This document shows, piece by piece, positions 1-5,339 of a stretch of DNA of 10,321 nucleotides (positions are counted from its first letter, which is position 1; each line of letters starts with the position of its first letter). The notes beneath the pieces were generated by a model. The model saw only the letters and a program-made list of their open reading frames with translations. It searched no databases and was not told the DNA's origin. This DNA is from Prevotellaceae bacterium (lineage in GTDB: Bacteria; Bacteroidota; Bacteroidia; Bacteroidales; Bacteroidaceae): contig JAISIB010000185.1 in assembly GCA_031262265.1 (NCBI GenBank), positions 1 through 10,321 of the forward strand. Reading direction: 5' to 3'. The position numbers were made by a program, and so were the translations under genes.

Positions 1-1
1 C

Positions 2-394
2 AGTGGAAAGACAATCGCTGTTTCTGACTCAATAATCGATCAAGATAGATATTTATTTATCGAATCACCTTTACTTACGACATCGGAGAGAGAATATCTC
101 ACTCAGTATAGGACAAAAAAGAAATACATCTGGGCAGACACCTATTATTCGACTTGTTTATCATCATTATTCTCTCTAAAAAACAAATTGGCTAAATACA
201 CATTGTTCTTTTCAGCAATAGACAACAATATATTAATGGCTGAACTTTTACCTTATGATGATAAGTATATAACAGCACATTATAGATTTTGGCGTGAAAT
301 ATATCGTTTCATGGAAGGAAATATTTATTTATTTGTTTTTGATAATGATATGTCTTTAAGAAAGATTATAAGTAGTAAGATGATATACGATTAA
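2..394 (+). CDS. Unidentified protein, C-terminal fragment (5' end outside window)
   Basis: An open frame runs from the left edge to a TAA at 392-394, giving at least 130 residues. It continues in frame upstream of the TTG at 188, so that codon is probably internal and the gene starts outside the window. The visible part is rich in aromatic and charged residues (for example WADTYYST, HYRFWREIYRF) and ends in alternating beta-like segments (NIYLFVFDNDMSLRKI). That ending resembles the last strand of a beta-propeller blade as found in Bacteroidales secreted or lipoprotein 6-bladed propellers, but this is only a weak resemblance. I do not recognise the family. Codon use is much more AT-rich than in the genes from 688 on, which suggests a different history, perhaps acquired DNA. 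A hairpin shortly after the stop may end its transcript. Confidence 0.6.
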   Translation, partial: SGKTIAVSDSIIDQDRYLFIESPLLTTSEREYLTQYRTKKKYIWADTYYSTCLSSLFSLKNKLAKYTLFFSAIDNNILMAELLPYDDKYITAHYRFWREIYRFMEGNIYLFVFDNDMSLRKIISSKMIYD

Positions 395-400
395 CAGCAA

Positions 401-429
401 ATTTGTGTTTTGGCTATCCCAAAACAAAT
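401..429 (+). terminator. Possible transcription terminator hairpin
   Basis: TGTTTTGG at 406-413 and CCAAAACA at 419-426 form a perfect 8-bp inverted repeat with a 5-nt loop, starting 11 bases after the stop of the left-edge gene. An alternative pairing extends the stem outward (ATTTG/CAAAT) with a two-base bulge. There is no clear run of T after the stem, so an intrinsic terminator is plausible but not certain. Confidence 0.4.
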
Positions 430-446
430 AGAAGTGTATCCCGTCG

Positions 447-474
447 GTCTATTTAGACTATTGAGAATATCAAT
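447..474. repeat. Two adjacent small inverted repeats
   Basis: GTCTA-tt-TAGAC (447-458) is followed immediately by ATTGA-gaata-TCAAT (460-474). Each has a perfect 5-bp stem. They lie in the non-coding stretch between the left-edge gene and the rplY promoter. They could be protein-binding dyads or part of a compound terminator with the hairpin just upstream. Stems this short also arise by chance in AT-rich DNA. Confidence 0.3.
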
Positions 475-569
475 TAAGAAACGTGAAAAGAGAAATATGA
501 AGGGACAAGTAGTAGTATATCTTAGAATCTAAGCGACGATGACGAAAAAAGTTATAAAGTGCCCGAAGG

Positions 570-603
570 TTTAACGTTATTCCGAAATAAAATGTACCTT
601 TGC
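570..603 (+). promoter_or_regulatory. Bacteroidota-type promoter for the rplY cluster
   Basis: TAccTTTGC at 595-603 matches the Bacteroidota -7 consensus TAnnTTTG(C). A weak -33 candidate TTTA lies at 570-573, about 21 bases upstream. Transcription should begin a few bases after 603, leaving an untranslated leader of roughly 80 bases before the ATG at 688. The rest of the 395-687 gap shows no convincing gene. Confidence 0.65.
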
Positions 604-612
604 GCCGCTTTT

Positions 613-626
613 TGCGACATCTCGCA
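613..626 (+). other. Small hairpin at the start of the rplY leader
   Basis: TGCGA (613-617) and TCGCA (622-626) form a perfect 5-bp stem with a CATC tetraloop, close to the predicted 5' end of the transcript. It could stabilise the mRNA or serve in control of the ribosomal protein gene, but no known leader motif is recognised. Confidence 0.3.
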
Positions 627-687
627 TTCGTGTGATGGAGAATTAGGCATAAATACTTAATTAGAGTAACACAAAAAACAACGAAAA

Positions 688-1284
688 ATGAAATCATTTG
701 ATTTGAAAGGAACGGCAAGAACCATTGCCGAACGTTCGTCTGCACAAGCGCGCGCACTGAAAGCTATGCGTCGCGCAGGAGACGTGCCTTGCGTATTGTA
801 CGGGGGCAAAGAGAACGTACACTTCACGGTGACGGCCGAATCTTTGCGCAAATTGGTGTATTCGCCCGACATCTTTGTCATCAACCTTGACATTGACGGA
901 CACGTTTGCAAAGCTATCGTACAAGATCTTCAATTCCATCCGGTGAAAGATAACGTGTTGCACGTCGATTTTCTTGAAATCGTCGATGGTAAGCCGATTG
1001 TTATCGAAGTGCCCGTTCAGCTGAACGGATTGGCCGAAGGCGTGAAAGCCGGTGGTAAGCTGGCCTTGCAGATTCGCAAGCTGAAAGTGAAAGCCATGTA
1101 CGATCGCGTGCCCGAGCATTTGGATATTGACGTCACGCCGCTCGGATTGGGTAAGACCATTAAAGTGGGTGAGTTGTCGTATGACGGCATCGAACTGCTG
1201 AATGCAAAAGACGCTGTAGTCTGCGCCGTACAGTTGACGCGTGCCGCTCGTGGTGCCGCCGCTGCTGCTGCTTCCGCGAAGTAA
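688..1284 (+). CDS. rplY: 50S ribosomal protein L25 / general stress protein CTC, two-domain type
   Basis: The 198-residue product is the longer CTC/TL5 form of L25, which binds 5S rRNA in the large ribosomal subunit. The N-terminal L25 domain covers about residues 5-95 (KAMRRAGDVPCVLYGGKENV, then VQDLQFHPVKDNVLHVDFLE, the typical L25 end). The C-terminal beta domain covers about 100-185 (IEVPVQLNGLAEGVKAGGKL and HLDIDVTPLGLGKTIKVGEL). The C-terminus is a low-complexity alanine tail ending SAK. The ATG at 688 is preceded by an A-rich stretch without a Shine-Dalgarno sequence, normal for Bacteroidota. pth follows after 23 bases and is probably co-transcribed. Identification is firm. Confidence 0.95.
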   Translation: MKSFDLKGTARTIAERSSAQARALKAMRRAGDVPCVLYGGKENVHFTVTAESLRKLVYSPDIFVINLDIDGHVCKAIVQDLQFHPVKDNVLHVDFLEIVDGKPIVIEVPVQLNGLAEGVKAGGKLALQIRKLKVKAMYDRVPEHLDIDVTPLGLGKTIKVGELSYDGIELLNAKDAVVCAVQLTRAARGAAAAAASAK

Positions 1285-1307
1285 ATCGTCATCTTGCGAT
1301 ACGGTAA

Positions 1308-1898
1308 ATGAAGTACTTGATTGTCGGTCTGGGCAATGTGGGCGATGAGTACCACGAAACTCGGCACAACATAGGTTTTATGGTATTGGACGCCCTCGCA
1401 AAGGCGTCCAATATCGTTTTCGACCTCAATAAACGTTACGGAGGCGTCGCCACTCTTTCCTTGAAGGGGAGGCAGCTGATTCTATTGAAGCCGTCTACCT
1501 ATATGAACGAGAGCGGAAAGGCCGTACGCTATTATCTGCAAAAAGAGAAAATCCCCGTTGAGAATCTCCTCGTTGTCACCGACGACGTCGCACTCCCTTT
1601 CGGAGCCTTGCGCCTGAAAGCCGGCGGTAGCGATGGCGGTCACAATGGGTTGAAAAGTATCAATGCGCTCATAGAGACCCAGCAGTATGCCCGCCTGCGC
1701 TTTGGCATCGGCAATGACTATCCGCGCGGTGCACAGGTGCACTATGTACTTAGCCCTTTCACGGAAGAAGATCGGCAAACGATGCCCGAACGGTTGGAAA
1801 CTGCCGGAGAAATCATCAAAAGTTTCTGTTTATCGGGTATTAACCTGACAATGAACCGATACAACCACCGCAAACCCTCTCAGACGCCCAATGAGTGA
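1308..1898 (+). CDS. pth: Peptidyl-tRNA hydrolase
   Basis: This cytoplasmic enzyme cleaves the ester bond of peptidyl-tRNAs released from stalled ribosomes and recycles the tRNA. The 196-residue length is normal for bacterial Pth. The signature GLGNVGDEYHETRHNIGF begins at residue 7 and contains catalytic His20. Other conserved elements are KPSTYMNESGKAV from residue 61 (substrate-binding Asn67), the aspartate that orients the catalytic histidine in TDDVALPFG (Asp93), and GGSDGGHNGLKSI from residue 106 (Asn113). The gene lies between L25 and an S4-domain protein, an arrangement that groups translation and ribosome-rescue functions. Its last codons overlap the next gene by 8 bases, indicating translational coupling. 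All key residues are present, so it should be active. Confidence 0.96.
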   Translation: MKYLIVGLGNVGDEYHETRHNIGFMVLDALAKASNIVFDLNKRYGGVATLSLKGRQLILLKPSTYMNESGKAVRYYLQKEKIPVENLLVVTDDVALPFGALRLKAGGSDGGHNGLKSINALIETQQYARLRFGIGNDYPRGAQVHYVLSPFTEEDRQTMPERLETAGEIIKSFCLSGINLTMNRYNHRKPSQTPNE

Positions 1899-2310
1899 AG
1901 CCCGCATTGATAAATGGTTGTGGGCGGTACGTCTCTATAAGACGCGTACTATCGCTACCGAAGCCTGTAAGAAAGGGCGAATCACGATGAACGGCACTGC
2001 CGTGAAGCCTTCGCGTACCGTGAAGCCCGGCGATGTGTTGCAAGTGCGTAAGCCGCCTATTACGTATTCTTTCCGGATACTGCAAGCTATCGAGAACCGT
2101 GTCGGTGCCAAGCTTGTTCCCGAGATGTTGCAAGACATCACGCCCCCCGAACAATATGAGTTGTTGGAGATGAGCCGTATCAGCGGATTCGTCGGTCGCG
2201 CACGCGGCACCGGTCGCCCTACCAAGAAAGACCGTCGCGAACTGGACGACTTCAATACCCCTACGTTTCTGGATGACTCGGCGTTTGACTTCGATCTGGA
2301 TTTGGAATAA
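1891..2310 (+). CDS. hslR: S4-domain RNA-binding protein, Hsp15-like
   Basis: The 139-residue protein has an S4 RNA-binding fold at its N-terminus (about residues 3-64: ARIDKWLWAVRLYKTRTIA, then KKGRITMNGTAVKPSRTVKPGD). This pattern is typical of Hsp15, the heat-shock protein that binds free 50S subunits carrying nascent chains after premature dissociation. A basic segment follows (VGRARGTGRPTKKDRR), and the C-terminus is strongly acidic (DDSAFDFDLDLE), which is less usual and may be lineage-specific. The ATG lies inside the end of pth (ATGAGTGA, 8-base overlap), so the two are co-translated and may act together in rescue of stalled ribosomes. The family assignment is firm; the exact role is inferred from Escherichia coli HslR. 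Confidence 0.88.
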   Translation: MSEARIDKWLWAVRLYKTRTIATEACKKGRITMNGTAVKPSRTVKPGDVLQVRKPPITYSFRILQAIENRVGAKLVPEMLQDITPPEQYELLEMSRISGFVGRARGTGRPTKKDRRELDDFNTPTFLDDSAFDFDLDLE

Positions 2311-2341
2311 CTTTCAAACAATAATTTAATCCTCCCTTTCT

Positions 2342-2713
2342 ATGTATTCGCAAGGCATCTATGCCATTTTACTGCTCGTTTGTTCCAACGTGTTCATGAC
2401 GCTCGCGTGGTACGGACATCTGAAACTGAAAGAATACGTGTGGTTCGATGCGCTCCCGTTGATCGTCGTTATCGCTTTCAGCTGGGGTATCGCATTCTTC
2501 GAGTACTGCCTGCAAGTGCCGGCCAATCGTTTGGGCTTTCGTGCCAACGGCGGTCCGTTCGACATCATGCAACTTAAAGTCATTCAAGAAGTCGTCACGC
2601 TCATCGTCTTCACGGCCTTCTCCATCGTAGCCTTCAAGACCGAACTTCGCTGGAATCATCTCGCGGCATTCGTTTGTCTGGTGATGGCCGTATATTTTGT
2701 TTTCAGGGAGTGA
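2342..2713 (+). CDS. DUF486 / DMT-family small integral membrane protein
   Basis: The 123-residue product has four predicted membrane helices at about residues 5-24, 33-55, 75-98 and 105-121. It carries the conserved DUF486 features: LAWYGHLK after helix 1, and the block IAFFEYCLQVPANRLGF followed by PFDIMQLKVIQEVVTL before helix 3. The family belongs to the drug/metabolite transporter superfamily as a half-size member and probably works as a dimer in the inner membrane. Its substrate is unknown. It follows the S4 gene by 31 bases on the same strand with no promoter visible between them, so it is probably the last gene of the rplY transcript. Its stop lies only 6 bases from the stop of the convergent hicB. 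Confidence 0.88.
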   Translation: MYSQGIYAILLLVCSNVFMTLAWYGHLKLKEYVWFDALPLIVVIAFSWGIAFFEYCLQVPANRLGFRANGGPFDIMQLKVIQEVVTLIVFTAFSIVAFKTELRWNHLAAFVCLVMAVYFVFRE

Positions 2714-2719
2714 GAGAAA

Positions 2720-3127
2720 CTATAATGATGCAGCACTCAGTTCGCTGCCTAATCGCTTAATGGCTGCCAATAGCTTCTGGGTGGTTCTTTCTCCGGCAAA
2801 TGCCACACCGCTTTTGTATTGCCTCAGTTTACTTTCGTTGATACCGGCATAAGATGCGAATTTACTCACATTGATCCAATCAAAGTAATTGAAAAAAGAA
2901 GCAATGTCAAACTTGAAATTCACGTGAATATCGGTAAACTCTTTTGGTAGTTTGCCCTGATCTGCCTGAATCAGGAGCTTTGCCTCTTCGATGCTTTGCA
3001 TAAAGTCAGCCTTCGCAATCTCTACGCTGTTGCCGAATCCGCCAAGTCCATGATTATTCATCTCTTGCTCCGAATAGATAGCATACAACCCGTCGCTACC
3101 TTTTTCTACAATAGCTGTTATTTTCAT
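2720..3127 (-). CDS. hicB: HicB-family antitoxin with C-terminal helix-turn-helix
   Basis: The 135-residue product would neutralise HicA and repress the locus. The N-terminal part (about residues 1-55: KITAIVEKGSDGLYAIYSE, then FGNSVEIAKADFMQSIEEAK) fits the partial RNase-H-like HicB fold. Residues about 83-130 (WINVSKFASYAGINESKLRQ, then a TTQKLLAAIKRLG helix) look like a helix-turn-helix that ties the protein to DNA. This architecture is common for HicB in Bacteroidales. It lies 27 bases downstream of hicA on the same strand, the usual toxin-first order. The ATG at 3125-3127 is the only sensible start. The octamer ATTGTTAC at 3142-3149, upstream of its start, may be an operator half-site. 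Confidence 0.87.
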   Translation of the reverse strand: MKITAIVEKGSDGLYAIYSEQEMNNHGLGGFGNSVEIAKADFMQSIEEAKLLIQADQGKLPKEFTDIHVNFKFDIASFFNYFDWINVSKFASYAGINESKLRQYKSGVAFAGERTTQKLLAAIKRLGSELSAASL

Positions 3128-3154
3128 ATTATCTTCTTTTAATTGTTACTACTA

Positions 3155-3340
3155 TCATTCTATACCGGCTCTCTTGCGAATACTACGTTCTGTTCCTTTC
3201 GGTATTTCTTGACTGCCATGTCGGGGTACCGGAAAAGTCTTTCCCGTGATGGGAGAAAACCAACGATCGTGTCTTCCTCCATGACTAAGGAAATAGCAAC
3301 CATTCGCGCTGAGTATTTTTATTAGTTCGGATGTTTTCAT
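3155..3340 (-). CDS. hicA: HicA-family mRNA interferase toxin
   Basis: The 61-residue product has the double-stranded-RNA-binding-like fold of HicA toxins, which cleave mRNA and tmRNA. Family marks are MKTSELIKILSANGCYFLSH at the N-terminus, the catalytic His24 in GGRHDRWFSP, the PVPRHGSQEIPKGTERSIRK block, and the end KRAGI. The start is placed at the ATG at 3338-3340. A possible upstream start (TTG at 3365-3367) falls inside the -7 promoter element and cannot be translated from that transcript. The usual GSHH context is GGRH here, but the histidine itself is kept, so the toxin should be active. hicB follows 27 bases downstream. Confidence 0.88.
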   Translation of the reverse strand: MKTSELIKILSANGCYFLSHGGRHDRWFSPITGKTFPVPRHGSQEIPKGTERSIRKRAGIE

Positions 3341-3363
3341 TATTCCACTGATTTTAAGCCGTT

Positions 3364-3396
3364 GCAAAAATAAGGAGTTTATTATGTAACAGCAAA
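3364..3396 (-). promoter_or_regulatory. Consensus promoter of hicAB
   Basis: On the minus strand, TATTTTTGC (3372-3364) matches TAnnTTTGC and TTTG (3396-3393) matches the -33 element, with a 20-base spacer. This is the best promoter of the window. Transcription should start at about 3358, giving a leader of some 18 bases before the hicA ATG. Confidence 0.75.
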
Positions 3397-3402
3397 AAAA
3401 GA

Positions 3403-3420
3403 AGTAACGAAATTGCTACT
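3403..3420. promoter_or_regulatory. Possible HicB operator dyad
   Basis: AGTAAC-gaaatt-GCTACT is an imperfect inverted repeat (5 of 6 pairs). It sits just upstream of the hicA -33 element and between two divergent promoters. A related sequence (AGTAACAATT read on the minus strand, 3150-3141) lies upstream of the hicB start. HicB antitoxins with a DNA-binding domain bind such dyads, so it is a reasonable operator candidate, but this is inference. Confidence 0.35.
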
Positions 3421-3478
3421 GTTTACGTATTTGCGATATAATACGGAGTACTTCTCTGTTAAAAAACGAAATTCTTCG

Positions 3479-3486
3479 TAGCTTTG
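3479..3486 (+). promoter_or_regulatory. -7 element for the TonB-domain gene
   Basis: TAgcTTTG matches TAnnTTTG and lies 22 bases before the ATG at 3509. The -33 region (around 3456-3460, CTGTT) is weak. It diverges from the hicAB promoter about 100 bases away. Confidence 0.55.
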
Positions 3487-3508
3487 TACCGATTAAAAAC
3501 CAATTACT

Positions 3509-4291
3509 ATGAATCTTATACGCATAAACACAGCCGGACACCTGTTGTTGCCGGCATTGCTCGCATCTTGTCTATCGGTAATTCCGACCGTTGTGGCTGC
3601 ACAAGATACGTTGTCTACGGTATCTCCGCAGGTGCTGTATGAGTACACGGGAATTGTAACCGATGCGCATGAACGTCCGGTTCCCAACGTGCTGTTGTTC
3701 AAGTCTGCCGACAATATTGGCGCAGCGTCTCAGTCTGATGATATGGAACGTGTATATACCGGTAGATCGGGAGTATTTCGGACGACATCCGGTGAGTATC
3801 TGAGATTGACCATTGTCACTTTGAAGGCAGATAGTTCTTCCGTTCACACTCATTCATTCAAAACGCTGGCCAACGTACCTTCGGATGATATTGCATCCAT
3901 AAGTGGAGCGGCATTTAAGTATAAAGAAGGTATCATACAAATTAAGTTACCCGTACAGCAACCTCCACTGATAGCGGAAATAGTCGATACTACGAGAGTG
4001 GAACCCTCGTTTCCGGATGGAGACGAGGCGTTAGGTCGTTTTCTGGCAGAAACGATGGAGTACCCGTTGAGTGCTGTGAGAGCAGGAATACAAGGAAGCG
4101 TTGGCGTAGCATTCACTATTACTACTGATGGGTCGATTAAGAATCCGATAGTGATACAATCTCAACATCGGCTATTGGATAAAGAAAGCCTGCGCGTTAT
4201 TTCTAAAATGCCTAAATGGATTCCGGGAACAGTTTCCGGTGTACCGACCGAAATGACTACTTCGCTAACGCTATTATATGGAATACGCTGA
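3509..4291 (+). CDS. Exported TonB C-terminal-domain protein
   Basis: The 260-residue product starts with an N-terminal signal (about residues 1-31, hydrophobic HLLLPALLASCLSVIPTVV, likely cleavage after VAA before QD). A segment from about residue 44 to 105 resembles the beta-sandwich carboxypeptidase-regulatory-like fold (YTGIVTDAHERPVPNVLLFK). Residues about 166-258 form a TonB C-terminal domain (PSFPDGDEALGRFL, EYPLSAVRAGIQGSVGVAFT, then MPKWIPGTVSGVP), normally the part that touches TonB-dependent receptors. Unlike classical TonB there is no N-terminal inner-membrane anchor followed by a proline-rich spanner. The sequence LASC could be read as a lipobox, but a long hydrophobic run follows it, so ordinary signal-peptidase cleavage looks more likely. 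The role may be periplasmic and non-energising. The gene appears monocistronic. Confidence 0.8.
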   Translation: MNLIRINTAGHLLLPALLASCLSVIPTVVAAQDTLSTVSPQVLYEYTGIVTDAHERPVPNVLLFKSADNIGAASQSDDMERVYTGRSGVFRTTSGEYLRLTIVTLKADSSSVHTHSFKTLANVPSDDIASISGAAFKYKEGIIQIKLPVQQPPLIAEIVDTTRVEPSFPDGDEALGRFLAETMEYPLSAVRAGIQGSVGVAFTITTDGSIKNPIVIQSQHRLLDKESLRVISKMPKWIPGTVSGVPTEMTTSLTLLYGIR

Positions 4292-4310
4292 TTGATAAGG
4301 TAAAAACCAT

Positions 4311-4319
4311 TATCTTTGC
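4311..4319 (+). promoter_or_regulatory. -7 element for the glucosaminidase gene
   Basis: TAtcTTTGC is an exact match to TAnnTTTGC, 20 bases after the stop of the TonB-domain gene and 24 before the chosen ATG at 4343. It overlaps an upstream in-frame TTG at 4316, which is therefore unlikely to be the real start. No strong -33 is seen. Confidence 0.6.
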
Positions 4320-4342
4320 CACACATATTTTTAGAGTATTAC

Positions 4343-5242
4343 ATGAGTCGCAACATACTATTTTTCTTCCTTATTCTGCTGTTGCCCGCCACTCTGCCGG
4401 CACAACGGCGCACGGTTGCCTATACCGATTATATAGAGACGTATCGGGAGATTGCCGTTGAGCAAATGCGTAAACACAAGATTCCGGCCAGTATCACGTT
4501 GGCACAAGGGCTGCTAGAGAGTGGGGCGGGGCGTAGTACATTGGCACGTCGCAGTCACAATCACTTCGGCATCAAATGCGGCGGCGGATGGACGGGGCGT
4601 TCGGTGCGGCATACCGACGATGCTCCGAACGAATGTTTCAGAGCTTATCGCCATCCTCGCGAATCCTACGAAGATCATTCCGCCTTTCTCGTGAATGGCC
4701 GTCGCTACGCTTTCCTTTTCGAGTTGAAACCGACCGATTACCGGGGTTGGGCGAAAGGATTGAAGCGGGCAGGCTACGCTACGGATCCGTCCTACGCCAA
4801 TCGCTTGATTCAGATTATCGAAGATTACGAACTCTATAAATATGATACGAAAGCCCTCTCGAAGCGTGAACAGAAACGGCTGGCCGAGACTTATCCGACC
4901 GGCGAACATGTCGTGTACATCGCCAACGGTATGGCTTATGTCGTTGCCCGCGACGGCGACACGTTCCGTGCGTTGGGTAAGGAACTGGATATTTCGTGGC
5001 GCAAGCTTGTCAAGTACAACGATCTGCATAAAGAGTACACACTGACCGACGGCGACATTATCTATCTGCGTAAGAAGAAACGTAAAGCCGATAAGCCTTA
5101 CACCGTACATATCGTACGCGAAGGCGAATCGATGCACTTGATTTCTCAGATTTACGGAATCCGCTTGAAGAATCTGTATAAGATGAACCGGAAAGACGGA
5201 GAGTATATCCCCGAAATAGGGGATCGGTTGCGATTGCGGTAG
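4343..5242 (+). CDS. Exported glucosaminidase (GH73) with two LysM repeats
   Basis: Counting from the ATG at 4343, the product has 299 residues. It begins with a signal peptide (residues 1-20, cleavage after LPA before Q). A GH73-type glucosaminidase domain spans about 26-165: it holds LAQGLLESGAGRS with the likely catalytic Glu59, then SHNHFGIKCGG (about 71-81) and FRAYRHPRESYEDHSAFL (from 99). Two peptidoglycan-binding LysM repeats follow at about 188-243 (one marked by VARDGDTFRALGKELD) and 253-298 (YTVHIVREGESMHLISQIYG). The enzyme should cut the glycan strand of peptidoglycan during growth or daughter-cell separation, held to the wall by the LysM units. The first LysM is less regular. 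Neighbours give no functional hint. Confidence 0.9.
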   Translation: MSRNILFFFLILLLPATLPAQRRTVAYTDYIETYREIAVEQMRKHKIPASITLAQGLLESGAGRSTLARRSHNHFGIKCGGGWTGRSVRHTDDAPNECFRAYRHPRESYEDHSAFLVNGRRYAFLFELKPTDYRGWAKGLKRAGYATDPSYANRLIQIIEDYELYKYDTKALSKREQKRLAETYPTGEHVVYIANGMAYVVARDGDTFRALGKELDISWRKLVKYNDLHKEYTLTDGDIIYLRKKKRKADKPYTVHIVREGESMHLISQIYGIRLKNLYKMNRKDGEYIPEIGDRLRLR

Positions 5243-5258
5243 CATCAGCGGATAAATC

Positions 5259-5299
5259 TTAACGATTAAGTAACAATTTCTACGGATACTCGTAGCAAT
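5259..5299 (+). promoter_or_regulatory. Candidate Pho-box array upstream of the phosphate operon
   Basis: Direct repeats lie on an 11-base period: TTAACGAT (5259-5266), GTAACAAT (5270-5277), a degenerate TACGGATA (5281-5288), and GTAGCAAT (5292-5299). The last ends 7 bases before the -7 element and covers the place of a -33 box. Heptamers separated by 4 bases are the known layout of PhoB sites in proteobacteria; here the sequence differs, so assignment is by geometry and context. Two small dyads also overlap: CTTAA-cga-TTAAG (5258-5270) and CTACG-n6-CGTAG (5280-5295). Confidence 0.5.
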
Positions 5300-5306
5300 C
5301 GGTTCC

Positions 5307-5315
5307 TAATTTTGC
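5307..5315 (+). promoter_or_regulatory. -7 element of the porin-pst operon
   Basis: TAatTTTGC matches TAnnTTTGC exactly, 25 bases before the ATG at 5340. No TTTG -33 element occurs at the right distance, which fits an activator-dependent promoter served by the phased repeats just upstream. Confidence 0.65.
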
Positions 5316-5339
5316 ATCGTCAAAATTAAATAGATAACT

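Noticed and set aside
188..394. A short gene starting at TTG 188
   Set aside because: The reading frame is open without a stop back to the left edge of the window, so this is the end of a longer gene and the TTG is probably internal.
470..757. A 95-residue minus-strand frame across the rplY promoter and start
   Set aside because: It runs over a clear promoter and leader of the opposite strand, has low-complexity content and no recognisable domain.
3341..3367. Nine-codon N-terminal extension of HicA from a TTG start
   Set aside because: The TTG lies in the -7 promoter element, upstream of the expected transcript start, and HicA proteins normally begin at the MKTSEL-type sequence.
4316..4342. 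N-terminal extension of the glucosaminidase from TTG 4316
   Set aside because: The codon overlaps the -7 promoter element, and the ATG at 4343 gives a standard signal peptide.
5258..5270. CTTAA-cga-TTAAG as a terminator for the glucosaminidase gene
   Set aside because: The stem is only 5 bp and AT-rich, with no T-run after it; the direct-repeat reading fits the promoter geometry better.
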